DNA of 64,000 bases from Haematobia irritans (taxonomy: Eukaryota; Arthropoda; Insecta; Diptera; Muscidae). Of the stretch, positions 1-10,715 are shown piece by piece; within the stretch, counting starts at the first letter, position 1, and each line of letters begins with the position of its first letter. Made by a program: the position numbers and the translations under genes. Below the pieces are notes generated by a model. That model searched no databases. It saw nothing but the letters and a program-made list of their open reading frames with translations, and was not told the origin of the DNA. Location: NCBI RefSeq assembly GCF_050003625.1, contig NC_134401.1, positions 69,110,537-69,174,536 on the forward strand, in the 5' to 3' direction.

Positions 1-457
1 TGACTCGTTAGCAGCATGCGAGCGCTTTTATATATGACGGTGTGGCAATACGAGAACATTCTGGTAGCACTACAATATTCTGGCAACGCCAGAACATTCT
101 TAGACAATGCTAGAAGGATCTACGACCATTAAGATGTTCATCTGGTGGCTGCCAAACACATACACACTCACATAGATATATGCTCGCATTACTACAACAA
201 CAACAATAATGACAATAGACAATAATGAAATGAGAATGCAGAATAACAAAGCAAAGGGGTTGCTATTCTATGAGAGAGTAAGAACTAACATTTCGGTAAG
301 CAAACAAAAGAACATAAACGAAATTCAGGAAAATACTAGGAAATGAATAGATGATTCCAACAAGTGATAGCGAAATTTTATCGTTACAATTTGAATTTTT
401 AAATTAACGGAAACTAATTTAAATAAACTTATATCTATAATTATCAAATTCGTAACA
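1..457 (-). repeat. Gypsy-A 3' LTR, partial
   Basis: This matches 8711-8844 joined to 10718-11040 of the right LTR. It lacks the 1.87-kb insertion present there, so it serves as the empty site. About 150 bp of the LTR lie to the left of the window. Confidence 0.93.
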
Positions 458-470
458 CTGCCTCCCGCTT
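458..470 (-). promoter_or_regulatory. Gypsy-A polypurine tract
   Basis: On the minus strand, AAGCGGGAGGCAG sits directly before the LTR start TGTTACG. This is the expected position and composition for the plus-strand DNA primer of an LTR retrotransposon. Confidence 0.8.
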
Positions 471-948
471 AAGCCTGTTCGTCCCGAACAGGCACAGAAC
501 CTGTTCCGTAAGGAGCCAATCGTTCCAGATGTACAACTTTCATCTTTGATCGAGGGCTGTCGTCCTTCTGAATCCGGTATACAACATCATTGATCTTCTT
601 GATGACTTTGTATGGGCCTTCCCACTGTGTTTGCAGTTTAGGACACAATCCTTTCTTTCGTTGCGGGTTAAATAGCAGAACCAATTCTTCTTCCTGGAAG
701 CCCTCAGTATTTACAGCACGATCGTATCTCGCCTTCATTCTGTTGCTGACCATTTTTATTTTGTTGCGCACTGATTCGTGAACTTCACCGAAAGTGTTTG
801 GGATGTCGTTTCTGTTTTCTTCCATGGCGAGCTCATTAGGTTTAGCGCCGAATATCAGATCTCCAGGCAACTTCAACTCAGTTCCGAATAGAACATTGGC
901 CGGTGTTCGAGAGGTGGAATCATGAATGGCAGATCTATAGGACAGCAA
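469..948 (-). pseudogene. Gypsy-A integrase C-terminal part (frameshifted from the core)
   Basis: These 159 codons hold the end of the integrase core and the C-terminal DNA-binding region. The stretch VLLFNPQRKKGLCPKLQ followed by WEGPYKVIKKINDVVYRIQ is the GPY/F-type module of Ty3/gypsy integrases. The frame is shifted from the upstream integrase ORF near 950. A minus-strand T run (five T) appears to have lost one base, since one more T would align the frames. The last codons reach the polypurine tract. The label is pseudogene because it cannot be read through with the core in this copy. Confidence 0.85.
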
Positions 949-1658
949 AAATTTGGTATATGCTCGTCCCAGTCCTTCTGGCCGTTGTCCACCATTTTTC
1001 GAAGATGTTCCTCCAGGGTGCGATTAAACCTTTCTACCATGCCATCGGATTGTGGATGTAATGGCGTAGTCCTCGTTTTCTTGATACCAAGAGATTCACA
1101 CATCTCTTTGAATATGGCCGATTCAAAATTTCTTCCCTGGTCTGAGTGAATCTCGGACGGCACACCGTAGCGACATATCCAGTTTTTGTTGACCACATCC
1201 ACAATCGTTTTTGCCTCTTGGTTTGGAATTGCATACACCTCCGGCCATTTGCTGAAGTAATCCATGACCACAAGGACATAACGGTTTCCAGAATCACTTA
1301 CTGGGAAAGGGCCTGCCACGTCCATTGCTATTCTTTCAAACGGGGCTCCAGGTCTATATTCTTGCATAGGACCTCGACTTTTCCTTGTTGGACCTTTCGC
1401 CTTCATGCACTTCTCGCAATTGGCTACCCATTCAGCAATTGATTTCTGGCATCCAACCCAGTAGAGTCGTTGCTTCACTTTCTCGGCGGTTTTTGTTATT
1501 CCCAGATGACCTCCACTGGGACCATTGTGGAACTCCGCCAAAACGTCTCTTATTTTGGAATCTGGAACGATGATCAAATTTCGGCTGCTCTTGCCATCTT
1601 CGCTTTCCCATTTACGTTGCAGGGATCCATTGACTAGAACTAAACTATCCCATCCCAT
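873..1658 (-). pseudogene. Gypsy-A integrase, zinc-binding and catalytic part
   Basis: These 261 codons carry the HHCC zinc module (H and H in HNGPSGGHLG, then C and C in CEKCMKAKG) and the DDE core: the first D in MDVAGPF, the second D in HSDQGRNF, and the E in DGMVERFNRTL. The role in the family is to insert retroelement cDNA into chromosomal DNA. It is out of frame with RT-RNase H because GGGAT is tandemly duplicated around 1645-1655. After about 950 it reads into a wrong frame, so the last 20 or so residues are not integrase. Confidence 0.9.
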
Positions 1659-4040
1659 TGAGCCCAGTATGATTTCATAAGTGGACTTTCGGCTGCGATG
1701 TCTTTCTTACTGGGCTTCTCGTTCTCTTCCTTTGCCGAAATAATTTTGTTCAAAATGGGATCTTTACCCTGTTCTGTTGGCCAGTCCACTCCAGATTCGA
1801 TGTGTAACAGCCGAATATCAACAATCTCCTCCTTATGTTCAGCTTTCGAGCAGTGCTTGCATTCTATACTGCAAGGTCGACGTGACAAAGCGTCAGCGTT
1901 ACCGTGTTTTCCACCTTTTCTATGCTCGATACTGAAATCATAGCTTTGGAGCCTCTCGATCCAACGTGCCAGTTGAGCTTCCGGATTCTTGAATTGAAGC
2001 AACCATCGTAGAGCAGAGTGATCAGTCCTGAGCAAGAAGTGTTGTCCATACAAATATTTATGATAATGTTTTACACTCTCTATGATGGCTAGCAGCTCTC
2101 GTCGCGTTACACAGTAGTTCTTTTCGGGCTTGGACAACGTTCGGCTGAAATATCCGATGACCTTCTCCTTGCCGTCTATCTGTTGGGATAGCACACCTCC
2201 AATACCATGCGCACTAACATCTGTATCCAAAACAAATTTTTCGCCCGGAATAGGATACGCTAGAACAGGAGCTGAACATAAAAGTTCTTTTAAATGTTGG
2301 AATGAATCCTCCTGTTCGTTGCTCCACTGGAACTTCTGACCTTTTTGCGTCAATTTATGGAGACTAGCGGCGATGTTTGGGACGAATCGTCGGTAATATG
2401 TACATAACCCAAGGAAACTTCTTAATTCGTGGAGATTTCGAAGTCGTGGCCAATCTCTGACAGCTTGGATTTTGTCTTCATCGGTGGATATGCCCCCTGC
2501 AGTCACACGATGACCCAGGTATTTAACTTCCCGATGGAAAAGGGAGCATTTCTTTGCGTTAAGGCGTAGACCAGCGGCTGACAATTGCTGGATAACGTCT
2601 TTCAAGTTCTTCAGGTGCTCGTCAAATGTTTTGCCCATCACTATGATGTCGTCCAAGTATATCAAGCACGACTTCCAGTGCAACCCCTTCAGTACCCGCT
2701 CCATCAATCTTTCGAAGGTAGCCGGAGCGTTGCAGAGCCCGAACGGCATTACATTGAATTGCCAGAGACCGCCATTAACGCCAAAAGCCGTCTTTTCCTT
2801 GTCTTTCTCGGCGATCTCTACTTGCCAATATCCACTCTGCAAATCAAGCGTAGAAAACCATGTTGTTCCGGCTAGTGTGTCCAACGTGTCATCAATGCGT
2901 GGAAGCGGATAACTGTCCTTTTTGGTGACATCATTCAGTTTTCTGTAGTCCACGCAGAATCGGGTACTTCCATCTTTCTTTTTGACCAGCACAACTGGGG
3001 AACACCAAGGACTTGATGATGGCTCGATCACTCCACTCTCCGCCATTTCCTTTATGAGCTTTTGAACTTCGTCTCTTTTTGCCAGGGGAACACTTCGTGG
3101 TGCCTGTTTTATAGGCCTTTCTTCTGCGGTTTTAATTTCATGTTTCACTACAGATGTTCTTCCTTGATTTCCCTTTTCAGAAGCAAAAGCAGAGGCGTTT
3201 TTCCACAACAACTGCTTGGCTTTATTTCTCTCTGACGGCGATAGATGACGTGTCCAAGCCTCGAAATACCCTTCTAGATGTTTTCTCACTGTTCCATATG
3301 TCTTTGATGAGTTGCCTTCCAAATTGACTATTGCCTCGGCTGGTGTACATTTTCCAATGTCAGAAAATTTTACAATTTGCTCATGATTGTCAGACAAGTT
3401 CAAGACACGAACTGGTATTAGTCTCTCTTCGTTCGTTGTTACCAGGGCATTTGCTATCAAGATGTTGTTGCTTTTGTTTTCTTCTGGTTCAACAACCCAC
3501 AATTGGCCGACTTCACAATCTCCATTCATAGAAACCCATATAATTGCTTCGGCATTCGGTGGTATAGACTCTGACTGGCTCGTTGTCAAACGTCTGACAG
3601 GTGTATTCTCACTATAGCCCACGTTTACCGTTATTTCGGCATCGCACCATGTCATTACACGACGCTTCATATCCAGATTGAGACCAAATGCAATCATGAA
3701 ATCCGCTCCAATTATAACTTTGTCTACTATATCGGCCACAATGAAATCATAAGTAACGGATTTGTTAGCAATAGTTAATTTTACGGCGACCTTTCCATAT
3801 ACGGTTGCGGGTTCGCCTGTAGCCGTTCGTAGCTTGACTCCAATCAGTGGTGTAACTTTTCCTTTTACTAAATCAGATCTAATGATAGACTTTGATGCAC
3901 CAGTATCCAACGTCAAAGTACGCTTGTCGCCATTAATAACACCCGCAATAGTTAAATTGTTATTTTTCTGTTGAACTATTGCTATGGAGATGGTGGGGCC
4001 ATCGTCTGTGGGAGCCAGCTCTTGCCCCGCTGAACTAGCT
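1640..4040 (-). CDS. Gypsy-A pol: protease, reverse transcriptase, RNase H
   Basis: The ORF is open from about 4040; the first usable codon commonly listed is at 3916. Order: retroviral-type aspartic protease with LDTGAS and the later IIGADF; reverse transcriptase with WFSTLDLQSGYWQ and the catalytic YLDD box (LIYLDDIIV); RNase H with VLDTDVSAHGIGG and the RNase H/connection motif LLRTDHSALRWL; and the tether end GNADALSRRP. Length fits a Ty3/gypsy pol without integrase. Integrase follows after a 5-bp duplication that shifts the frame. No internal stop occurs over roughly 760 codons, so this part may still make active RT if translated. Confidence 0.93.
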
Positions 4041-4044
4041 CGAT

Positions 4045-5049
4045 TTAGTTTAAAGGTGACTCACTTGACTGTGGGGTCACCTTCTTATGGCTATTGTTTA
4101 ATGGAGATGGTGATGTGGATCTTGACCGTTTGCGTCGTGCTTTGCATTCTCGAGCTAGATGTCCCGGCTTATCACAGTTATAGCATTTGATCCGGGATTT
4201 ATTTGCCTCTTGCTTCATTTCTTGCATTGCCTGCTTCATGGCCTCTTTCATCGACTCAATAACGGACTTTGATTCGTCACACTCTGTCTCTACTTTACGT
4301 ACCTTGTGAATTTGAGGCCGCGCTAGCAATCTCGCAGTCTCCTGTGCAAGTGCGAATGTTACTGTTTCAGCGAATGTAGCCTTTTGTGACGCATATGTTG
4401 CACATTTTATATCTGGGTCTCGAATTCCATTGACGAAGGTTTCAATCTTGATGCGGTCCACAAGAGGATGACTCTCACCTGGGTATGTCAAAAGCACTAG
4501 CCGCTCAACTTCTGTTGCGAAATCTTGTAGGGTTTCATTCGATTTCTGGATTCTTCCTCTCAATTCCATTCTGAAGATGTCCTGCTTGTGCTCTCCACCA
4601 TACTTGCGTTGAAGTGCCGCTATTACTTCATTATAGTTATTTCTAGAAGCAGCGGGAATGCTTTGTATCACATCAGCAGCATTGCCCTTTAATGCCAATA
4701 GAAGTTCAATTGCTTTATCATCGTCATTCCACAAATTTCTACAAGCAACCAATTCGAATTGGAATTTGAAGACATCAAATGACGTTGAGCCATCGAAAAC
4801 AGGAGTTTTGATTTTTGAGCCCTCGATGACGCGCACTGGACCACCTTTAATTTCCAGCTCTGACATTTTTTTCTCGATGTGCAGAAACTTCTCATCATGA
4901 ACCATAATTTTCTCATCCACGGAAAGAACTTTCTTATCCAATTCCACAATTTGATTTTCTATATGGTCCACACGTTTCTCCATGCCTTCAGAAATTTGTT
5001 GTAATTTTTCGTTGAGAATTCTAGAATTTTCGTCGAATTTTTCTTCCAA
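4045..5049 (-). pseudogene. Gypsy-A gag, capsid and nucleocapsid part
   Basis: These 334 codons begin with a predicted coiled-coil region rich in E, K and I (about residues 1-65). A capsid-like helical region follows (about 70-230). The sequence ends in one CCHC zinc knuckle, CYNCDKPGHLARECK, before a basic S/R-rich tail. Gag packages the element RNA into virus-like particles. It is separated from the upstream gag pieces by frameshifts near 5050-5090 and by the element at 5369-8389, so this copy cannot make full Gag. Confidence 0.88.
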
Positions 5050-5359
5050 TTGCTAGAACTTGCTTCCATTTGTAGGGCATTTTCTTTCAGCAATTTTCTT
5101 CCATTTTTCTAGAATTTTCTTCCATTTTTCTGGAATTTTCTTCCATTTTTCTAGAATTCTCATCCATGATTTTTCTAGAGTTTTCTTCCATCATTTTGCT
5201 CAAAACATTGAGCATTGATGTGTAATCCACAACACTCGAAGCCACAGATGGAGTTTCTACACTGCTTGTATTGACGAGTATTGATTCATCAATGTCTTCC
5301 TTATAATCAAACTCATGCGTCGCAATGTCCATATTACGCCGTTCAAACTCATGGTACAA
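5050..5359 (-). pseudogene. Gypsy-A gag, middle piece with seven-residue repeats
   Basis: The reading frame contains repeated units of MEENSRK or variants, encoded by 21-bp tandem repeats around 5095-5200 (ATTTTCTTCCATTTTTCTAG on the plus strand). The frame stops at about 5087, and the next gag ORF starts in another frame at 5049. The repeats probably extend the coiled coil of the next piece. Upstream it abuts the 3-kb insertion. Confidence 0.7.
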
Positions 5360-5756
5360 TGATTATAAGGTAGAATTAAAAAAACAAAAACAACTTTCTT
5401 CATGCAACCCTGTGCGCTTTGATGTACACCATCTGTCATATTCATTTGTATGTATTGGTGTTTCAAATAAATAAATAAGGCTTAACTTTTGTAAACAACC
5501 TGTACAGATAACAATTTGTCCATAAAGTTTGAACGTTGTTTTAATTCTGATGTTAAAACATTTAAGGTGATTTGCGATGAGATGGTTTTCTACAATGTGG
5601 TCGTTATGTGGAAATACATGCAGCACATGGACAACACTCTTGTTTACATATTTCCAGATTTCGTATTGGAGGTGATGAGAAAGCCATACCGCTATGGGTT
5701 TGTGAAACACTATTGAGACCTTACTAACAGTCATGGAAGATCATCCTTAGTTTATG

Positions 5757-7097
5757 AGTAATTTAGGCATGGACTATTTCGTAGATATGATGCCGGCTTT
5801 ACATAATTATGTTACTATCAATACTCCAGCTTTCCTATCCGGTCCATGCGTTTATTGGCTATGTTCGAAATGTGCAAAACCGTAAGTCCATAGACTTTTA
5901 GTAGTGAATGGATTTCTGTTTACTTAGACTTGAATGTATATTTTTTAGATGCTAACTAGCAATCCTGGTGTTGTTGCTAGAAGTCATTATACTACAATGC
6001 TAAGGACAAATTGGTTCTGTAATACTCGCATTTGTCGAATTAGCTCTGGGACGGTTAACAAGAGAGGTACAATCTTCAGAACTGCGTACCATGTGCCTAC
6101 AGGTTTGTATATTACGTGAGCCTATATCAACAGCTCATTCTAACTTTCAATTTGTTTACTCCTTCAGGTTGTTATCGCCGCTTTGTACTATAGTCCTCAA
6201 TTGTTGTTGTCAATTTTGGATAAAATGTCTCAACAAAACAATGAGCCAATATCTTAACATTTCATTAAACAATGGATGCACGATACCGATTGTTTCCAAG
6301 GGCAAGTAGCAAACTTAATTTTTATAATTAATGTCTAATTTTTTTCCAAATTTGTATTGTATAGAATAAATGACCGCAAATTATGTGTCTTTGGTTTGTG
6401 TACACTCATATCCTTGGGTGATAGCAAACCCCAGGTGTTGAGCGAAGTCTCTGGTAAAATTATACCACCTTTAATTTTACTTTTTGATGGACTAACTCGG
6501 GCCTATAAATCTCGCGCCCAAGAGAAAGAGGAGGAAGAAGAGAATGATGATTGTTAAGGTAATAATAAGTCGTGTAAAAAAAAGCATTGCTCTTATTATT
6601 GATTTCCTAAAAACAGAGGCATTATCCAGCGACGAGGATGGAATCGATGAGTTTGCTCCCTACTACTTGGAACAAGTGGACGAATTCAGTAAAGCGAAAG
6701 CAGCTGAGGCGGGTATTGAGATGAAGGCTGAAATCAAAGATGATGACGATGAGGATGATGAAGATGAAGAGGATTCGATTGACGATTAAATGAAACTGCT
6801 TTGGAAGGTTTTACAACTCCTATTGACGATGAAGAAGACGAAAATGCTATAGATGAATTTGTAAAATTCAAGAATGTTATAACTGGTATGCATTTGTATA
6901 TAGTTCACATCCTTCGGATATCCAAATTTTTCTTTTCCTTTTTAGCATTGTCCACTCAAGATCAAGCCTGGTACGCTCTACTCACTATCACAGCTGATCA
7001 ACGAAAAGCCGCAAAAGAATCTAAACTAATAGAAAAGCGTAGAGGTTTCACTTTCACACAACAAACAGTACCATCTATATTCAAATTCGGTTCATAA
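5757..7097 (+). pseudogene. msk: Importin-7 (moleskin-like) C-terminal gene fragment with introns, decayed
   Basis: In pieces and in several frames, the plus strand encodes the C-terminal part of the nuclear import receptor importin-7/RanBP7. Visible blocks are DYFVDMMPALHNYVT (about 5768), LTREVQSSELRTMCLQ (about 6046-6100), AALYYSPQLLLS (about 6180), DRKLCVFGLCTLI (about 6370), the acidic DDDDEDDEDEEDS (about 6740), and TADQRKAAKESKLIEK with a natural-looking end KFGS-stop (6980-7097). GT...AG introns are still present at about 5881-5949, 6101-6168, 6310-6363, 6555-6630 and 6883-6945. It is therefore a DNA-level copy, not a retrocopy. A frameshift near 6785, internal stops and missing blocks make it non-functional. 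The parent gene lies elsewhere. Confidence 0.85.
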
Positions 7098-7862
7098 TAA
7101 AACAACGGAGATTGTGGCTTCCATTCATATGTCAACGCTACAAAATTGAAATTTAATTAAATATGAAAACTGTGTAACAAGAAATAGATGAAACTCGAAA
7201 CAAACTGACGATAAGATTCGCAATCATCCTTGTCGATTATTGAAATTTAACGAAACGAAAGTATCTGTCCAAGAACTGTGAAAACTTCTGGTTAACGCAA
7301 TTATTTGTAGAACATATTGTAATAATATAGAACATATTGTAATCGTGAAAAAAGGGGTGATTTTAGCGGCTAAACTTGAACTTAATACTGACCTTTTCGA
7401 TAGAATGTGAATTGATTAAAACAAACAACTTAAAATTTTTTGGCAAAGTTTTCTATAGAAATAAAGTTTTCTGTAGAAGTAAAATTTTGACAAAACTCTG
7501 TAAATGAAATGAAATAATGTGATATAGAAATGAAGTATCGTGATCCGCCCATTGCCAATGAAAATAAATTAAAGTCGATGATTCAAAATTGTTATTTGTA
7601 TATATTTATTGTTTTTTGGGATATTTTTACAAAATTGTATTGGTTTAAAGTTTATACGTTATACGTTAGAATAATATTTATAATAAAAGTTTAAAGGTCA
7701 ACTAATTAAAAGCAACATTTTGCTTTTTATAATATAACTTTTTGTAATTTTTTATTATTCCATATCTTTTGTTCTTTGAGACGCTTGTTCATATGCCTTA
7801 CTCTAAAATGTAAGCGACATTTGAAAAAGAATTTTTTCACATGCTCGGGTAAGTCAACACTA
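7098..7862. other. Non-coding part of the 3-kb element
   Basis: AT-rich sequence after the importin-7 stop codon; I see no coding potential. A short piece at about 7360-7400 (TTTAGCGGCTAAACTTGAAC) matches the TIR of the MITE at 14679-14910, so a MITE remnant is present. Confidence 0.5.
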
Positions 7863-8177
7863 TTACTTCTTTCCAATAGTTTTTTGTATATGCCTGTTAT
7901 GGTCTATGCTCTTGCCATTCATAGTGCAAAAAACTTTCTCAAGTTCTTGGATACTGCTTAAGAAAACTGGAGAAGGTTTTTTGAGGTAGCCTTTAGAAAC
8001 CTGGTCCATTGGTCCACCAGCAGCTAAAAAATGTTCTTTGCAGATATATTGGGAAGCCTTCAGTGGAGTGCCGCACGATTGACTCCAATCCAATCGTTTT
8101 TGTTCATCTGATGGAACTTTGAAAAAGGGACCACACAATCCATCATCTGCCTTACGACAAAGGCAGCACTTACGCAT
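7863..8177 (-). CDS. THAP zinc-finger domain ORF (104 aa)
   Basis: Starts with MRKCCLCRKADDG and shows the C2CH THAP pattern: C-x2-C at residues 4-8, the conserved W in KRLDWSQSCG, and C-x2-H-F in ICKEHF. THAP domains bind DNA; they occur in host regulators and at the N-terminus of P-element-type transposases. The ORF stops shortly after the domain (about residue 60 onward has no known motif), so no RNase-H-fold catalytic domain is present. It lies close to the right end of the 3-kb element and reads inward, the usual place for a transposase N-terminus. It is probably a truncated transposase, but a small THAP repressor is possible. Confidence 0.7.
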   Translation of the reverse strand: MRKCCLCRKADDGLCGPFFKVPSDEQKRLDWSQSCGTPLKASQYICKEHFLAAGGPMDQVSKGYLKKPSPVFLSSIQELEKVFCTMNGKSIDHNRHIQKTIGKK

Positions 8178-8390
8178 TTTTTCTTTTTACTTCTTTCAAT
8201 TCTTTTTAATTAATTTTTAATTGTAAAATAAAAACATTTAAGAAAGGCACCACCAACAAGATTCAAAAGAAATTACTTCATGTTGCTTTTATATATATGT
8301 ATGTGTGTGTGTGTATAGATGTAGAACTTCTGACAGAAGGTGTCTGTCAAAATTAAAAAAAATTAAATCAGCTGGCTTATAATTCTACCT

Positions 8391-8530
8391 TAAAATAGGT
8401 GTATCCTGGTTCAAACTCTTCCAGTAGACGCTTTTGAAGCTGGGCCTTATTGCCTGTTGTCGGCAGCTCCAGTTTGCTCAATTCCTTTTTTAAGTCTTCC
8501 ACACGAAGCTCATTAACTTCATTGTAGATT
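8391..8530 (-). pseudogene. Gypsy-A gag N-terminal piece with SAP-like motif
   Basis: The minus-strand frame reads VEDLKKELSKLELPTTGNK, then AQLQKRLLEEF, the SAP pattern (two amphipathic helices with LPTTGNKAQL between) found in DNA-binding proteins and at the N-terminus of some arthropod gypsy Gag proteins. No in-frame ATG is visible upstream; ATC at the likely start position may be a mutated ATG. The piece is cut off from the rest of gag by the element at 5369-8389. Confidence 0.7.
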
Positions 8531-8542
8531 TTTTTTCGTTAT

Positions 8543-8558
8543 TTCACTTCCGACACCA
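8543..8558 (-). promoter_or_regulatory. Gypsy-A primer-binding site
   Basis: On the minus strand, TGGTGTCGGAAGTGAA starts two bases after the LTR end (CGTAACA, AT). TGGTGTC-type sites are complementary to the 3' end of leucine tRNAs in flies. The tRNA identity is inference; the position is direct evidence. Confidence 0.7.
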
Positions 8559-8708
8559 ATTGTTACGTTTTTATATTTAGGCGTTTTTAATTACCCGACA
8601 ATTAAAACACAGTTCTTTTAAATAACGACAATCTACAATTTATTTACTATGACTTCACACTTTACAATTCGTTCACACTGAAGTTATTCGTTTGACGCTT
8701 TAATTAAG

Positions 8709-8744
8709 ACTGACTCGTTAGCAGCATGCGAGCGCTTTTATATA
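8709..8744 (-). promoter_or_regulatory. Gypsy-A LTR core promoter
   Basis: On the minus strand, TATATAAAAG (8735-8744) is followed about 30 bases later by TCAGTC (8709-8714). The latter fits the fly initiator consensus TCAKTY at the normal TATA spacing. The predicted transcript start is near 8711. Confidence 0.6.
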
Positions 8745-8844
8745 TGACGGTGTGGCAATACGAGAACATTCTGGTAGCACTACAATATTCTGGCAACGCC
8801 AGAACATTTTTAGACAATGCTAGAAGGATCTACGACCATTAAGA

Positions 8845-10715
8845 CCCAATAAACACAAACGTTTGAAAAATGCTAAATTTCAACAATTTTTCAAACATTT
8901 TTTCAAAGGATTAGGGTAATATTCAAGTTGAGAAATTGTTGAGAAAATCGCGTTCTCAACAAAAAACAGACATTACCCTCAACAGTGAAATTCAACAAAT
9001 TAGCAATAATATCTCAAGTGTTATCCTCAAATTGAAATGCATCGCTACTCAATAATTTGTCAAACAATTTTCGATGCGAGTCAAATTCAAAATTAACATC
9101 TTTGCAAATACTTTTCAACCTGAATTTGTATGAATGATATCCCCACTTCAAATTGAAAGTCAAAGCCAAAATTCTATGAATTTTGTATAATTTATTCATT
9201 TTCATCAAAATAAAATATATAATAATACACTACTCTACATAATACACTACAATACCAATTGATAAATAATAATCTTATTAAACATATCAACAAATAAAAA
9301 CAAACAACAAAACTTTAAATATCTTAAACATTATTAGTAAACACTTTTGCATTGATAATTCGATTTCCTTCCTTTTGGTGTCATAAAACAGCATTAAAAT
9401 TTATTAACATGCGGGCAATTTGAAATTAGGAACGTACTGGACCGTGTGTTAGAATTGATTTCCAGCAGAAGGAATTCACAAAATATCCATTTTAAACTGA
9501 TAATAGCATATGAATTAAACTGACGATGTGATGCACATTTTCATCCAGAAGTTGTTGATTTCAACAATTTGTTGTTTTTAACAATTTTAATTGGTTGCAC
9601 TTGTAATGTTTCTGGAAACTTTTTCTTGTCAATAAGCCACTCATTGTTCATTGGTCAGCTTCTTATTGTTTGCAAGAATGTAGCATCCAAAGATTTTAGT
9701 TTTCTGCAAAAGGCCGGTACTCTGTTCGGTTTTCGCGTTGAAACTCCATACAAAACCAAAAAATGCGAAAAATTTGCGAAATTTTTTCCATTTGTGATAC
9801 TTTGTTTTTTCGTGTTGAAAAACTGACGTTTATAGCACGGCGCCATTTGCAATGTGAATTAAGAAATAATTTATTTATTAAAAACTATTTGTGCGGGTTT
9901 ATAAATCAAACACGGACCATATTTTTGTTCCGAAACTATACAAAGGATCAAAGGAATAGCAGATCAATTGCCCAAGGAAAAATAAAATGTTATTTTGTAA
10001 AAACAAGCAACAACCACCAACTTAATCCAATATCGCTCCTGTAAAATAGCGCTCCAAGCTACCTAAAAAAACGCCGCTTTCTATGTGCGAAATAATGGTT
10101 TCCATAAAAATTTTTCGCAAGAATGAACATAGTACCGGCCTAAAGAGATTTAAATTTAGTGACTTCTCTAAAGTGTTGATTTAATTTTTCATATTGACGT
10201 ACCAATTATTATAAACTATTTGAAGCAGTTCCAGGTTATTGTCCCCCATTTTTTCATTGGTCAGCTTTTTAATGTTTTCAATAACGTAGAATCCATAATT
10301 TTAGTTTTCTGCAAAGAGATATACCTTTAGTGACTTCCTTAAAGTTTTATTTCATTTTGTTTTTTTTTTCACTTACCTATTTTTATAAACTATTTGGTTA
10401 TTTGCTTAAATTTTCCATTTTTTTTATTTCTTGCAATTGACCACGAACTTCGTTGCACAAATAAGTATTGAAAACCACATGGTTTTTTCGTTGCATTTTA
10501 GGGTAGTGTTTTGTCAAAGTTTTCTCATATTATCTTCAACACCTTTACAAAGATTTCGTCAACATTTTGGCACATTGGAAGTAATTCGCAAACAATTTGA
10601 AGATGTATTGAAGATGAGCTATTTCAAGTCAAGTTGAATTTATGTTGAAAATTATACTTACCCTCAAACTGAAAAGTTGTTGCATTTGAAAAACGCTCAT
10701 CCTGTGTTTATTGGG
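8845..10715. mobile_element. CCCAATAAACACA element, copy 1 (2-bp target site GA)
   Basis: The 1,871-bp insertion has CCCAATAAACACA at one end and its inverse at the other. Comparison with the uninterrupted LTR at 1-457 gives a precise 2-bp duplication, GA. Subterminal regions hold many copies of TTCAACAATTT-like and TTTCAAAC-like words. No transposase ORF is visible. A second copy lies at 47932-49842 in opposite orientation. A 2-bp, non-TA target is unusual, and I cannot assign a superfamily. Confidence 0.88.
9712..10140. mobile_element. 429-bp MITE with GGCCGGTACT ends inside the CCCAATAAACACA element
   Basis: The ends are GGCCGGTACTCTGTTC and, inverted, GGCCGGTACTATGTTC. The segment is absent from the corresponding position of the second host-element copy near 48505. 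Flanks (AAA/TAAA) suggest a 3-4 bp target duplication. Its ORFs look accidental. Confidence 0.7.

Larger units (their letters stand above)
5369..8389. mobile_element. 3-kb element inserted in Gypsy-A gag, carrying an importin-7 fragment and a THAP ORF
   Basis: The ends are inverted copies of GGTAGAATTA (5369 rightward, 8389 leftward). The similarity extends outward to ATTNTAAGG. Outside lie gag sequences on both sides: the SAP-coding part at right and the MEENSRK part at left. I could not settle the target duplication; TTATAA/TTAAAA is the nearest candidate. The THAP domain near the right end recalls the N-terminus of P-superfamily transposases, which suggests a P-like, internally replaced element. 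That class call is inference. Because it sits in a gypsy copy with nearly identical LTRs, it moved recently. Confidence 0.65.
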
